From CAZSNT01 sp964607765 (GTDB lineage Bacteria; Verrucomicrobiota; Lentisphaeria; Oligosphaerales; JABHEG01), in the NCBI GenBank assembly GCA_964607765.1, contig CAZSNT010000080.1, forward strand, positions 1 through 43,861: DNA of 43,861 nucleotides, written 5' to 3'. The notes below the pieces were generated by a model, which was given only the letters and a program-made list of their open reading frames with translations, made no database searches and had not been told where the DNA came from. Position 1 is the first letter of the stretch, and each line of letters begins with the position of its first letter. The position numbers and the translations under genes are program-made. Positions 24,910-33,350 of this stretch are shown here, in pieces.

Positions 24910-25422
24910 TCATTCAAAGCTGACCACAATCTCGACAAACCGCTCCCGACCGTTTCGGCGCAGCAGCGATTGCCCCGTGTCTTCATCCCCTCGGCTGGGG
25001 TTCGGCATACCCAACCCGTGGTGGCTGTGAGCTCGGCCAATGGTGGCCAGCCCGTGGTTTTCCACGAGGAACTCGTCGATCTTCTGCCAGTGCTCGATGT
25101 CGTGGACAAACTGGGCTCGGCGACGCACCGACTGTGAACCCGGCGGGGTCACGAGGGCAAGGATGGGCTTACCGGACGGGGTGAATGACCCGTGCAAGTG
25201 CCCGCCCACCTCGATATCACCCGCCTGCTCGGCCATGCGGCACATGACCATCAGCTCGGAGGCGTACGCGATCACCACCTCCTTGCCTGAGGCGTTGGCC
25301 ATATCGCCGCACGAGGCCGGAGGAGGGCTTCGCCGGAAGGCCCTCTTGATCCACGAAGTGGCCGCTCCGCCCGCATGCCGGCGCTCGGCACCGGCTCGTG
25401 ACTCGGACATCTGTTCTGCCAT
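24910..25422 (-). CDS. JAMM/JAB (MPN+) metalloprotease, deubiquitinase-like
   Basis: 170 aa zinc peptidase of the JAB family, which removes or matures ubiquitin-like proteins. Seen: the glutamate in GDIEVGGHLHG (E71) and the zinc motif GRAHSHHGLGMPNPSRGD (H132, H134, S143, D146), all catalytic positions present. The first 45 residues are a low-complexity lead-in. The ATG at 25422 has AAAGGAGACGG just upstream; the frame extends to 25491 without a ribosome site. It is the first gene of the long minus-strand operon, about 100 bases downstream of the predicted sigma-54 start. JAB with E1 and E2 in one operon is the recognised signature of bacterial ubiquitin-like conjugation systems. Confidence 0.92.
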   Translation of the reverse strand: MAEQMSESRAGAERRHAGGAATSWIKRAFRRSPPPASCGDMANASGKEVVIAYASELMVMCRMAEQAGDIEVGGHLHGSFTPSGKPILALVTPPGSQSVRRRAQFVHDIEHWQKIDEFLVENHGLATIGRAHSHHGLGMPNPSRGDEDTGQSLLRRNGRERFVEIVVSFE

Positions 25423-25537
25423 GATCTCCGTCTCCTTTCTGGTTTGGGTGCTATTCCTTGAGCATCGGCTGAAACGATGTCGACGAGCCACCCGCTGGTT
25501 CTATGGGGGGGCTCGTTCTCGCACGGCCAACCCTAGA

Positions 25538-25552
25538 GCAACGGGCTTGCCA
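25538..25552 (-). promoter_or_regulatory. Sigma-54 (-24/-12) promoter driving the JAB-E2-E1-HerA operon
   Basis: The minus strand reads TGGCAAG-CCCG-TTGC, followed by T. The sigma-54 consensus is TGGCACG-N4-TTGCW, so the invariant GG and GC are present at exact spacing with a single mismatch. Transcription would start near 25526, giving a leader of about 104 bases before the JAB ATG. The adjacent gene encodes a sigma-54 activator domain with GAFTGA. The rest of 25423-25921 has no gene; 25640-25720 would be the usual place for activator sites, but I could not define a clean inverted repeat there. Confidence 0.82.
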
Positions 25553-25921
25553 ATCCGGCAAAACGGGGCCGGAGAGGTCAGCTCTGGACGCGCGGAAGGG
25601 AAGGGCTAGGAGGGGGCATAGCGGAAGTGTAAGCCTTTTACCACCAAAGACTACCAGCTTGCTTGAGATGAACGAAAAGGACACGCAAAGGCGCTGGAAT
25701 TGGTAGCTGGGAAGGACGGTGCAGCAATCGCGTCACAGGGAGATCTATGCCCGCCATGGCGCGCCAAGGCGGGATCTGGCGCGGTCATGTTCGCACAGGA
25801 CGACCGTGAGAAAGGCCAGGGGGGTGTGGAGGCCGTTGTCTGGCGAGGACATAGAGAGGCGAACCACGAAGCTCCGGGGCCGTCCAGCACGGGCGGACAG
25901 GGTCAGTTCGAGGCACACAAG

Positions 25922-28900
25922 CTACGTCTGCGGGAGTACGTAGTGGACGTTGCGACCACTACCACGTTTCTCAAGACGCCTTGAAACAGTCAGAGCCCTC
26001 GTGATCCGCTGTGCCGTTCTTGCCTTGATGCCCAACTTCGACACGCAGAGCGCTGTCGTCACCATGCCGTGCTCCGCGACGAACCGGAGGATCAGTACCT
26101 CTGGATCCATCGGCACTTCGCTCCCGGGCGAGATGCTCGACACCGCCCCGCCCCGTCCCACGGAAAACGCGCGCAGAACGTCGTCCTTACCGACCTCGTC
26201 CGTCTCGTCGGAGGCAAGAAGCGCCGCTCTCTCGATGACAGCGCGGAGCTCTCTGACGTTTCCAGGCCAATCGTGTTCCTGCAGACATTTGAGAGCGCCG
26301 GCGGAAAGCGCTCGCGTCGTAGCCGTCGGCGCGCGGCTCAGCCCAAGGAAGTGCCTAGCCAGTAGCGGGATGTCCTCTCTCCGGTCTCTGAGGGGAGGGA
26401 GGAAAATGGGGAGCACATTCAGGCGATGTAGGAGGTCGGCCCGGAACCGTCCTTCGCGAACGGCTTCATCAACGTCAGCGTTCGTCGCACAGATGATCCG
26501 TACGTCGACAAGCACATCGGCCGTTCCCCTGACTCGCCGGAACGCGAACTCGTCCAACACACGGAGTAATTTGGCCTGGACGTCGATTGGGAGTTCTGTG
26601 ACCTCATCTAACAGCAACGTTCCTCCGTCTGCCATCTCAAAGAGACCGACGCGCGTCTCATCCGCGCCGGTGAAAGCTCCCTTCTCGTGTCCAAAGAGCT
26701 CGGCTTCCGCGAGGTGTTGTGCCACCACAGCGCAGTTGTGGGCAACGAAGCGACCGTTCGCCCGAGGACTGCACGCGTGCAAGGCCCGGGCGACGACTTC
26801 CTTCCCGGTACCGGATTCTCCCCTCAGGAGAACCGCGTGATGGCCAGCTCGTGCCACCAACCCAAACACACGCACAAGAGCGTCAGACTCCCCGATGATC
26901 TGATGCTCCTGTTCGCGGAGTTCCCTCAGCAGACGCCTGCCATCTTCCTGCAACGCATCGCCTCTCCGGGATGCAGCCAGCGCGTCCTCGTGCGTCGTCC
27001 CTGTCCGCCCACATCGCCCGAGTCCTTCTGGCACACCACATGTGTCGGGCGACCCCGGGCGGAGCAACTGTGTCTCTGGCTCCGGCACAGGTGCGATGGG
27101 CTCTGGAACTGCGGGTGGCGGCGCTGCGCTGGCAGAGATGCCATGGGGCGTCCGCAGACATTGCCCCATGTCACGAGACCTGCCTTGATCCCCCATTGTC
27201 TGTATCTCCAGTAACCCAGGCGGGGGAATCCTCGTGCCACACAGGTCCGCGCCAGCGCGTGTGCCGGGCAGCAAACGTTCATAGTCAGGCTCCGCAAGGA
27301 TCAAAGCGCGAACGCGTTCACGGTCACGCACTGCAGCTAGCCGCTCGCGCGCAAGGCGATGGATGTCCTTCTCCCACTCCCTTGTCCCCTCGGGTACGGT
27401 GAGCGACCGCAAGTAAGCCCGGATGGTCCTATCCTTGGGACTCTCCCCTGCCAGGTCTCTCAGCGCGTTGAGAACGTTCACTGTTGGCTGCGCAGCGCCT
27501 CTTTCGGGAAAGAACCTGTCCAGGAGCGCATCGACAACGCGCACATCCCCTGTGGCAGCTAGCTCTCCGGCCATTGCGTCGAGCTTGCGCGGATCGCTTT
27601 CCGTGCCTAGGGCGTCCAACAGCACACCAATGCCTTCGTTACGGCCGAGCCCGACGAGCGAACGAGCCGCTTCCAACCGGACACTGGTATCGTCCTCGCT
27701 CAGGCGAGCGATCAACGCGTGCGCTCTGCTTGTCGCCTCCGCCTTCCGGGCCTCCGAAACCGCGGCAAAGCCCTCACTGCGGCCGAGCTCCACAAGGGCA
27801 CGAGCCGCATCCAGCCGGACCTTGGCGTCGCCGTCATCCAGCGCAGCGACAAGACGCTGGACGGCGCGCGCCTTCATCTCTTCGCTGACGGGCTCGACTC
27901 GAACATCTGCGTCTGGGGCTCCATCCGAAACGGGAGCGAAATCCCCTGATAACGTGAGCCCAAGGAAGTGGGCCGCCTCTGACCTAACCTGCGGATTTAC
28001 GTCTCCCTCGAGGGCAAGCGAGAGGCTCAGGACGACCTCGTCCCCACCACAGCCCCACACCTCCACAGCGGCGAATCGCCGGTGCAGTGCCGACGGATGA
28101 CACAGGAGCGCCCACAGCAGCGCCAGGCGTCCGGTGGGCGCACCCCGTACGTGGAGTCCCATGAAATCCCCCAAAGCAAAGAAAGGGAATTCGGTGGGCA
28201 ATCGCATCATCCTTGCCGCAAGAAACAGCGCTGCCTCTTCCGGGGCTGGTGCCGTGCGTACGAAAATCGCTCTGAGCTTCTCGCGTCGGTGCGCCTCAGT
28301 TTCGGAGTCGATCGCCACCATTAGCTGAGGAACGCTCAGGACGCCGTGGGCATTGCCGTAGCAGTCCAGCGCCGTCGACTGGAATTCTGTATCCGTGCAT
28401 TCCTTGGACACACGGATCAACTCGTCCTGGTCCGTCTCACGTAAGCTGAGAGACAGCGCTACTGTGCAAACCTCGCGGACCACAGGACTGGGGTCCTCAA
28501 CTGACAGACGGGTGAGTATCGTCCAAGCGTGGGCAGGCCAATGATCGGTATCCCCCGAGTCCTCATACCATTCCAGTAAGCGGTCACAGAAAGCCTGAAG
28601 GAGCCGGGCGAGTTGCTCCCGGAAGGCCTGTTCAGCGTCTTCGTCCAGGGCCTCAACCAAAGCCACACCGGGAGCAATCTCTCCATACCTCGCCGACGTC
28701 TCAACGCAGGCTTCGGGGACCTCGGGACGCTCTTCGCTTTGGAGAACGCGCACCAGTGCAGCGTAGGCCTCTCGGGTGGGCATTTCAGCCAACGCGCAGA
28801 GACAGGCCTCTCTCACGACGCGAGACGGATTTCGGTAGAACGCCTCCTCAATGTCAGGCACGACCTCGCTACGCACTGGGGATGCCAACGCTCTGACCGC

Positions 28901-30688
28901 GAGGGCGCGAACTTCGTCGTCCGGCGATCCGGATATGAGCTGGCGTAGGGCGGCCACGGCCTCGGGGTGGTTGTAGCGTCCAAGAGCGCGGACGCAACTG
29001 CTGCACACCTCGGCAGTGCTGGCGTCACCAATCGCCCGGGTCAGTACGGCAACAACGGCTGGATCGTGAGCGTGGTATCCCAAGAGCCAGGCCGCTTCGG
29101 TCCGAACCCTATCGTCGTCGTGCCGTGCCAGAGCGTCACAGAGCAGCGGTATGGCGTGGCGCGGAGGCCCCCAGTCAAAACCTCCCGTCCAGAGCTTCCA
29201 CCTCTCGCCTTCGGCGTCTGCGAGTAGCTGCCGGACAGTACCTATGGTCTCCGGCAGCCGCACCGCGAGGCGGAAACCCGAACCAGCATGCCCTGATTCC
29301 AGCGATTCACGGACAAGGCCTTCCAGTAGCTCAACAACACTTCTTGTCCGCAGCCGTTCTGCCCACCACTCGGCCTCACGCGGATCCACCGCCGTCAGTT
29401 GCCGGTACACGCGAGCCCCGAGGCCAGGGATCTGGTCCTCCGCGATCTGCAGTGCGAAGCACGTCACCTCGTCCCATTCCGGGTCCGCACGTGAGAGGCT
29501 GGTCCAGACGGCTGAGTCAATGGTCCGCCAGTCGATTGAGACCAGGGGCGCCTTCGCAACAGAACTGCCGAATCGTCTCGCCAAGGCGCAGCCAGCGAAA
29601 AACTCCAGGAACTGCTGATGCAGGAATCGGTATTGCGCGCCGTCTCGAACCAGCACACCTGTGCGCATACCGAGCTCGACTACGTCAGCGACATCCGCCG
29701 CATCCTCCCCGTTGACAAGCAGGGCTTCAGTGATCGTCCTGGAATGCTCCGCAAGCGCAAGACAGAAATCCTCGAACTTCCGTCGCCTCGGGGCGAGCTC
29801 TTGAAACTCACCCGGTCCCAGCCGGTGGCTGGCCACCCCCCGACGTTCGAGCTTGTTGACGAACGTGCCGATGAGACCAGCCTTGCCGGGCAGAGAAGAG
29901 ACGTACTTCTCGACTATGTCATCAGCATCGAAAGCCAGACTGATGACGATCGCCAAGAACAGCGGCTTCCCAATCAGATCGCCTCTGTCGTCCTCGGCAG
30001 ATGCGAAGGCAAGGCAATCCCTGTCCTTCGGTGGGCCGAACATACGCGCAAGTTCATCGCCCAGCGCGTCCTGTTCGTCCTGACCGATATCGAGGAGTTC
30101 GCCCCGAACGTGCCCTCGCTCCCACAGCACGGGCTCTGACGCCTCCATCGGCACGCCAGGCCTCGTTGCCGCCACGAGTCTGTCGTTCGGGCTGAGCCGG
30201 GAGAGGGTCAGTTCCACGAACGGATCCACCTCATCCATTGGGAGCAGATCCAGGCCGTCCACCAACAGAGCCACGGGGGCGCCAAATCCGGTCGCCTCCG
30301 CTAGGTGTCGCACCAGGAAATCACCCGCAGGCTCGCGTCCCCTGCGTGACAGGGAGACGTGCACCGGCACATACTGAGAAGCCCCGGCCCGTGCTTCCCG
30401 GGCAAGGTCGCCCAGGATCAACCAAAGGACCGTGGACTTGCCACTGCCCGGGCCTCCCTCAATCAGACCGATGTGCGCCCGTTCAGTAATCCAGTTGAAC
30501 ACGCCCAACGGGTCGCAGACTAGGCTGCTCGGCGCGTCACCCGTGCCCCCGCCTGGGAGTTCCCTACTCCGAAACTTAAGCTCCACAGGTACACGGAAGG
30601 GCCGGGGCAGCTTGAGGCTGAGCGGTAGAGGCTGCCAGCGTTCCCTACTCAGCCGTTCGCACTTGGTCAGATATTCTTCTCGATCCAT
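25922..30688 (-). CDS. NACHT/STAND NTPase - HEAT repeats - sigma-54 activator AAA+ - winged helix fusion
   Basis: 1588 aa multidomain regulator. Residues 70-300: STAND/NACHT NTPase with Walker A GGPGSGKST (78-86) and Walker B ALLVDGLDLLP (140-150). About 520-1140: HEAT/Armadillo-like repeats (for example RTEAAWLLGYHAHDPAVVAV, EVRALAVRALASPV, KVRLDAARALVELGR). About 1170-1270: Pro-rich linker. About 1275-1520: NtrC-type AAA+ with GESGTGKE, intact GAFTGA (about 1334), GGTLLLDEV, and arginine-finger and sensor segments to WPGNVRELRAVIERA. The C-terminus (AEHGMVTTALCVSKLGIKAR, TAQRIT) is a winged helix rather than Fis. Ligand sensing by the repeats would release the AAA+ ring to remodel sigma-54 polymerase, most simply at the promoter 370 bases downstream. 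Confidence 0.92.
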   Translation of the reverse strand: MDREEYLTKCERLSRERWQPLPLSLKLPRPFRVPVELKFRSRELPGGGTGDAPSSLVCDPLGVFNWITERAHIGLIEGGPGSGKSTVLWLILGDLAREARAGASQYVPVHVSLSRRGREPAGDFLVRHLAEATGFGAPVALLVDGLDLLPMDEVDPFVELTLSRLSPNDRLVAATRPGVPMEASEPVLWERGHVRGELLDIGQDEQDALGDELARMFGPPKDRDCLAFASAEDDRGDLIGKPLFLAIVISLAFDADDIVEKYVSSLPGKAGLIGTFVNKLERRGVASHRLGPGEFQELAPRRRKFEDFCLALAEHSRTITEALLVNGEDAADVADVVELGMRTGVLVRDGAQYRFLHQQFLEFFAGCALARRFGSSVAKAPLVSIDWRTIDSAVWTSLSRADPEWDEVTCFALQIAEDQIPGLGARVYRQLTAVDPREAEWWAERLRTRSVVELLEGLVRESLESGHAGSGFRLAVRLPETIGTVRQLLADAEGERWKLWTGGFDWGPPRHAIPLLCDALARHDDDRVRTEAAWLLGYHAHDPAVVAVLTRAIGDASTAEVCSSCVRALGRYNHPEAVAALRQLISGSPDDEVRALAVRALASPVRSEVVPDIEEAFYRNPSRVVREACLCALAEMPTREAYAALVRVLQSEERPEVPEACVETSARYGEIAPGVALVEALDEDAEQAFREQLARLLQAFCDRLLEWYEDSGDTDHWPAHAWTILTRLSVEDPSPVVREVCTVALSLSLRETDQDELIRVSKECTDTEFQSTALDCYGNAHGVLSVPQLMVAIDSETEAHRREKLRAIFVRTAPAPEEAALFLAARMMRLPTEFPFFALGDFMGLHVRGAPTGRLALLWALLCHPSALHRRFAAVEVWGCGGDEVVLSLSLALEGDVNPQVRSEAAHFLGLTLSGDFAPVSDGAPDADVRVEPVSEEMKARAVQRLVAALDDGDAKVRLDAARALVELGRSEGFAAVSEARKAEATSRAHALIARLSEDDTSVRLEAARSLVGLGRNEGIGVLLDALGTESDPRKLDAMAGELAATGDVRVVDALLDRFFPERGAAQPTVNVLNALRDLAGESPKDRTIRAYLRSLTVPEGTREWEKDIHRLARERLAAVRDRERVRALILAEPDYERLLPGTRAGADLCGTRIPPPGLLEIQTMGDQGRSRDMGQCLRTPHGISASAAPPPAVPEPIAPVPEPETQLLRPGSPDTCGVPEGLGRCGRTGTTHEDALAASRRGDALQEDGRRLLRELREQEHQIIGESDALVRVFGLVARAGHHAVLLRGESGTGKEVVARALHACSPRANGRFVAHNCAVVAQHLAEAELFGHEKGAFTGADETRVGLFEMADGGTLLLDEVTELPIDVQAKLLRVLDEFAFRRVRGTADVLVDVRIICATNADVDEAVREGRFRADLLHRLNVLPIFLPPLRDRREDIPLLARHFLGLSRAPTATTRALSAGALKCLQEHDWPGNVRELRAVIERAALLASDETDEVGKDDVLRAFSVGRGGAVSSISPGSEVPMDPEVLILRFVAEHGMVTTALCVSKLGIKARTAQRITRALTVSRRLEKRGSGRNVHYVLPQT

Positions 30689-30851
30689 CCGCCAATCTCG
30701 GCAGGGCTTTGCCGCAACAGCGAAACCGCTCCTGCGTTTTCTTGCACCGCCTACTTAATCCCGGGCGGTCTTGTGGCATTAACACATTGGGGGAGTGGGC
30801 GCAAGAACAACATAGAGGTCGGTAGCAGAGAACCAAGGAGACAAAGCCATC

Positions 30852-31649
30852 ATGAAAACACTGCTTCTTACCATCGGGACTGCCGCGGTACTGGGGATGC
30901 TGCTGCTCAGCGGATTGGCGTATGACATGTGGTCGTACGCCCGAGGGACGGCAGTCGTCGTCGAGGACCGGGTCAAGGAGGCGATCCCGCCGGAGATCGA
31001 GATCGCCCGAATCGAGGGGATGCTCTCGGACTGGGATTCTCGCATTTCCCGGCATCGCCAGTCGGTGACGGCGGCGCGGATGAACGCCGAGCAGCTGGAT
31101 GCCGAGATCGCTTCGGCGCGGCGCCGGCTTCGTGAAGATGGCGAAATCCTGCGTTCCGCTCGCGAACTTCTCGAACAGGACCAGGACAGCTACAGAATCG
31201 GCGACATCACCTACACGCGTCAGGAAGTGGACACGGATGCGCGACAGAAAGTCGAGGCCTACGAACGCAACGAGCGTGCCCTTCGGATGAAGGAACAACA
31301 ACTCCGGGGCCTGCAGGCATCCGTTGAGGAGTCAGCGAACAGGATCCGGTCGGCGGGAGAAGAACGCGATCGGTTACGCCATCGACTCGACATGCTGCGA
31401 ATCACGGCCGACGAGCTCGCCCTCAAGAATGACCTGTCCTCCTCCGCTGCACGTCCCGGAGTGGAGAAGGGACGTGTTGCACGCCTCAAATCCGCCATCG
31501 ACGAACTGAATGCACGGCTGACCGTACGCAATTCCCTTCCGCAGACCGCATTCCCGCCGAGCAGTGGGACATCAGACATCGATTACCGTGCGCCAAACCC
31601 CAAGTCAACAGCAGAACTGATCGGCGATTGCCTCGGGAAGGGAGAATGA
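30852..31649 (+). CDS. Membrane-anchored coiled-coil protein
   Basis: 265 aa. An N-terminal transmembrane helix or uncleaved signal anchor (LLLTIGTAAVLGMLLLSGLA, residues 4-23) is followed by a long coiled coil over about residues 45-200 (IEGMLSDWDSRISRHRQSV, REDGEILRSARELLEQDQD, ALRMKEQQLRGLQASVEES). The C-terminal 60 residues are polar and probably unstructured. AAGGAGA lies 9 bases before the ATG. Transcribed divergently from the NACHT regulator across 163 bases that must hold both promoters; I see no sigma-54 site there. Resembles bacterial envelope-stress or phage-shock-like coiled-coil proteins in shape only; family not recognised. Confidence 0.78.
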   Translation: MKTLLLTIGTAAVLGMLLLSGLAYDMWSYARGTAVVVEDRVKEAIPPEIEIARIEGMLSDWDSRISRHRQSVTAARMNAEQLDAEIASARRRLREDGEILRSARELLEQDQDSYRIGDITYTRQEVDTDARQKVEAYERNERALRMKEQQLRGLQASVEESANRIRSAGEERDRLRHRLDMLRITADELALKNDLSSSAARPGVEKGRVARLKSAIDELNARLTVRNSLPQTAFPPSSGTSDIDYRAPNPKSTAELIGDCLGKGE

Positions 31650-31653
31650 GTTG

Positions 31654-31896
31654 ATGACGATGTCGAGACGAGCTGCAGTCGGGCTCGTGTTCCTGTACCT
31701 GGCGGGATCGTTCGTACTGCTGCTTTTGAGGAGTGGCTGGCGTCCGCCGCACTGCCTGCCTGTGCCGCCCGCGGCTCTCACATCGGACCCACGGCCCCGC
31801 CGTACACGCGGCAGCCAAGCCAACCGGGCCCACCTGCGTCCATCTCCGCTCGAGCAACTCCGACGCACCAGTTCCAACTGGCCGGCGCGCGAATGA
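31654..31896 (+). CDS. Small single-pass membrane protein
   Basis: 80 aa. One hydrophobic segment near the N-terminus (AAVGLVFLYLAGSFVLLLL, residues 7-25), then a basic, proline-rich tail. It begins 4 bases after the stop of the coiled-coil gene, and the GGGAG ribosome site lies inside that gene's last codons, so the two are probably translated together. No family recognised. The tail is Arg/Pro-rich and could be partly non-coding in origin; the coupled start and the membrane segment are the reasons for calling it. Confidence 0.5.
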   Translation: MTMSRRAAVGLVFLYLAGSFVLLLLRSGWRPPHCLPVPPAALTSDPRPRRTRGSQANRAHLRPSPLEQLRRTSSNWPARE

Positions 31897-31933
31897 CGCG
31901 GACGCTCGTCCTGGCGCGGCTCGCACGACGGTC

Positions 31934-33139
31934 TCAACCAGCCTTCTTCGCCTGCCGCAGCTGCTTCTTAGCCAGGGCCAGCAGTCTCTTCTCGAGATCC
32001 AGCAGTTGGGAGAGCAACTCCTCTGCCGTACGCTCCTCTGTGATTGCCTTCTCCATCCAATCGATCGCGGCGTCCTTGCGCCCGGCTGTCAAAGCATGAA
32101 CTGCCATGCCGAGGCAGTAGTCGAACCGCTTCTGGTACTCGGCTGTCGCCTGAGCGTGGGCCTTCATCTTCTCCTCTGTCTGGAGCTTGGTCTGCGCCTC
32201 AGTCACCAAAGCCCTGCAAGCTCTCTTTTGCTCAGCAGACAGCTCGTTGTACACCGCCTCCAACTCCGCGATGCCCTTCATGTCGAGCTTCGCGGTCCGG
32301 CTGTTCAGGTGCCGGATCCTCGCGAGTTCCTTCGCCACTCGGTGCTGGCGTGGCGCGATCTGTCGGAGTCGTTCGGCGAGTGCCTTTCTGGCGGCTTCGC
32401 CGTCACCGTATTCCTGCACGATCGTGATCATCTCGCGCAGGTCTCCGGTGATCTGTTCGCTGTTCTTCACCGCCTGGCGCGTGAACTTCGAGAGGCGGTG
32501 CTTCAGTAGACCGATCTCCTTTTGATCGACCTGTTCTTCCTGTTCGAACGGACGTTCAACCGGTTTGGCCTCAAGCTGTTTGCCCAGTTTCTCGGTCAAC
32601 GCTGCCCCGGGTCGGTTACCGAACATGGCCTTGGCTACCCGAAATAGCGCAACCAACACCGCGATCACAAGCAGGCTGTGCAGGAACCCCGACCAGGGAT
32701 TTCCAGCCACCCAGAGATAAAATCCAGGCGCGACTGCCCTCAAGACGAAGTAGACGATGATCAGCGCCAGCGAACCCGACGTCGTCGTGCCGGCGCCGGC
32801 ATGCTTGATCAGCAGAAATACCGTGAGCCCGACAGTGCCGATGAGAATCCCGGCTGCAATCGGCCCGAACGAGCGCAGACTGAAGCCGAGACTCCTCTCG
32901 GCAAGTACAAGTGACAGTGCCAGAACGAAGCCGATCGATATGGCGATGGCTTTCCCCGGTCTGCCGGGGAAGCGCTTCTCCAGCGTGAACCTGGCAATCG
33001 CCACAAAGAAGAAAGCAAACAGGACGAAATCGATGATGGGGTGGTACCGGTCGTAGAGCACACCGAAATCCAGACCGTAGAATGGCTGAAAGAGACCGTC
33101 CAGTACGTTGGTGAAGGAAGCGTCCTGCTGTGGGGACAC
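31934..33139 (-). CDS. Polytopic membrane protein with cytoplasmic coiled-coil domain
   Basis: 401 aa. Five or so hydrophobic helices lie in the first 175 residues (FVLFAFFFVAIARF, AIAISIGFVLALSLVLAE, AAGILIGTVGLTVFLLI, SLALIIVYFVLRAVAPGFYL, LHSLLVIAVLVALF). The remaining 220 residues are charged and helical (EQITGDLREMITIVQEYGDG, AELEAVYNELSAEQKRACRA), ending in a Lys/Ala-rich coil. The start used is GTG at 33139, 17 bases after the AbrB-like stop; a later start is possible because no strong ribosome site is visible. Function unknown. It converges with the small membrane gene, leaving 37 bases between them. Confidence 0.8.
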   Translation of the reverse strand: MSPQQDASFTNVLDGLFQPFYGLDFGVLYDRYHPIIDFVLFAFFFVAIARFTLEKRFPGRPGKAIAISIGFVLALSLVLAERSLGFSLRSFGPIAAGILIGTVGLTVFLLIKHAGAGTTTSGSLALIIVYFVLRAVAPGFYLWVAGNPWSGFLHSLLVIAVLVALFRVAKAMFGNRPGAALTEKLGKQLEAKPVERPFEQEEQVDQKEIGLLKHRLSKFTRQAVKNSEQITGDLREMITIVQEYGDGEAARKALAERLRQIAPRQHRVAKELARIRHLNSRTAKLDMKGIAELEAVYNELSAEQKRACRALVTEAQTKLQTEEKMKAHAQATAEYQKRFDYCLGMAVHALTAGRKDAAIDWMEKAITEERTAEELLSQLLDLEKRLLALAKKQLRQAKKAG

Positions 33140-33156
33140 CCAGGGAGCTGTGGCTG

Positions 33157-33315
33157 TCAGGATTGTCCGTCACCCCGCGATAGTCTTCGCATGCGGATCT
33201 GCACGATGTCCGCTTTGCTCAACTGCAGGAGCACCGCGATGTCCTTCGGGACCCAGACGAGTAGTCCGGTCCCGGATCGGGCAACGCGCTTCGTAAACAC
33301 GGCTTCGGTAGTCAT
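33157..33315 (-). CDS. AbrB/SpoVT-type DNA-binding protein (52 aa)
   Basis: A short gene read directly from the minus strand: MTTEAVFTKRVARSGTGLLV, then WVPKDIAVLLQLSKADIVQI and a basic end. This is the swapped-hairpin AbrB pattern (basic strand, Gly turn, V-PK-D/E-I, L-L, GD-like turn, V-I). Such proteins are antitoxins or transition-state regulators; the form is common in archaea. 52 aa, ATG at 33315 with no ribosome site before it; instead a TATA-like box lies 30 bases upstream, suggesting a leaderless or near-leaderless message. The membrane-protein gene follows after 17 bases. No toxin gene is recognised beside it. Confidence 0.72.
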   Translation of the reverse strand: MTTEAVFTKRVARSGTGLLVWVPKDIAVLLQLSKADIVQIRMRRLSRGDGQS

Positions 33316-33340
33316 AGCTGACCTATGTAGAGCTGTACTC

Positions 33341-33350
33341 CTATAAATAG
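33341..33350 (-). promoter_or_regulatory. BRE/TATA-like promoter before the AbrB-type gene
   Basis: The minus strand reads CCGAAACC followed by TATTTATAG, an archaeal-style BRE plus TATA box, centred 30 bases before the ATG at 33315. No ribosome site lies between. The box overlaps the stop of the upstream zinc-finger gene. A bacterial -10 reading is possible, but no -35 hexamer stands at the right distance. Confidence 0.5.

Noticed and set aside
30770..30790. TGGCATTAACACATTG resembling a second sigma-54 promoter before the coiled-coil gene
   Set aside because: The -12 element is two bases too far from the -24 GG and lacks the GC; spacing is strict for sigma-54.
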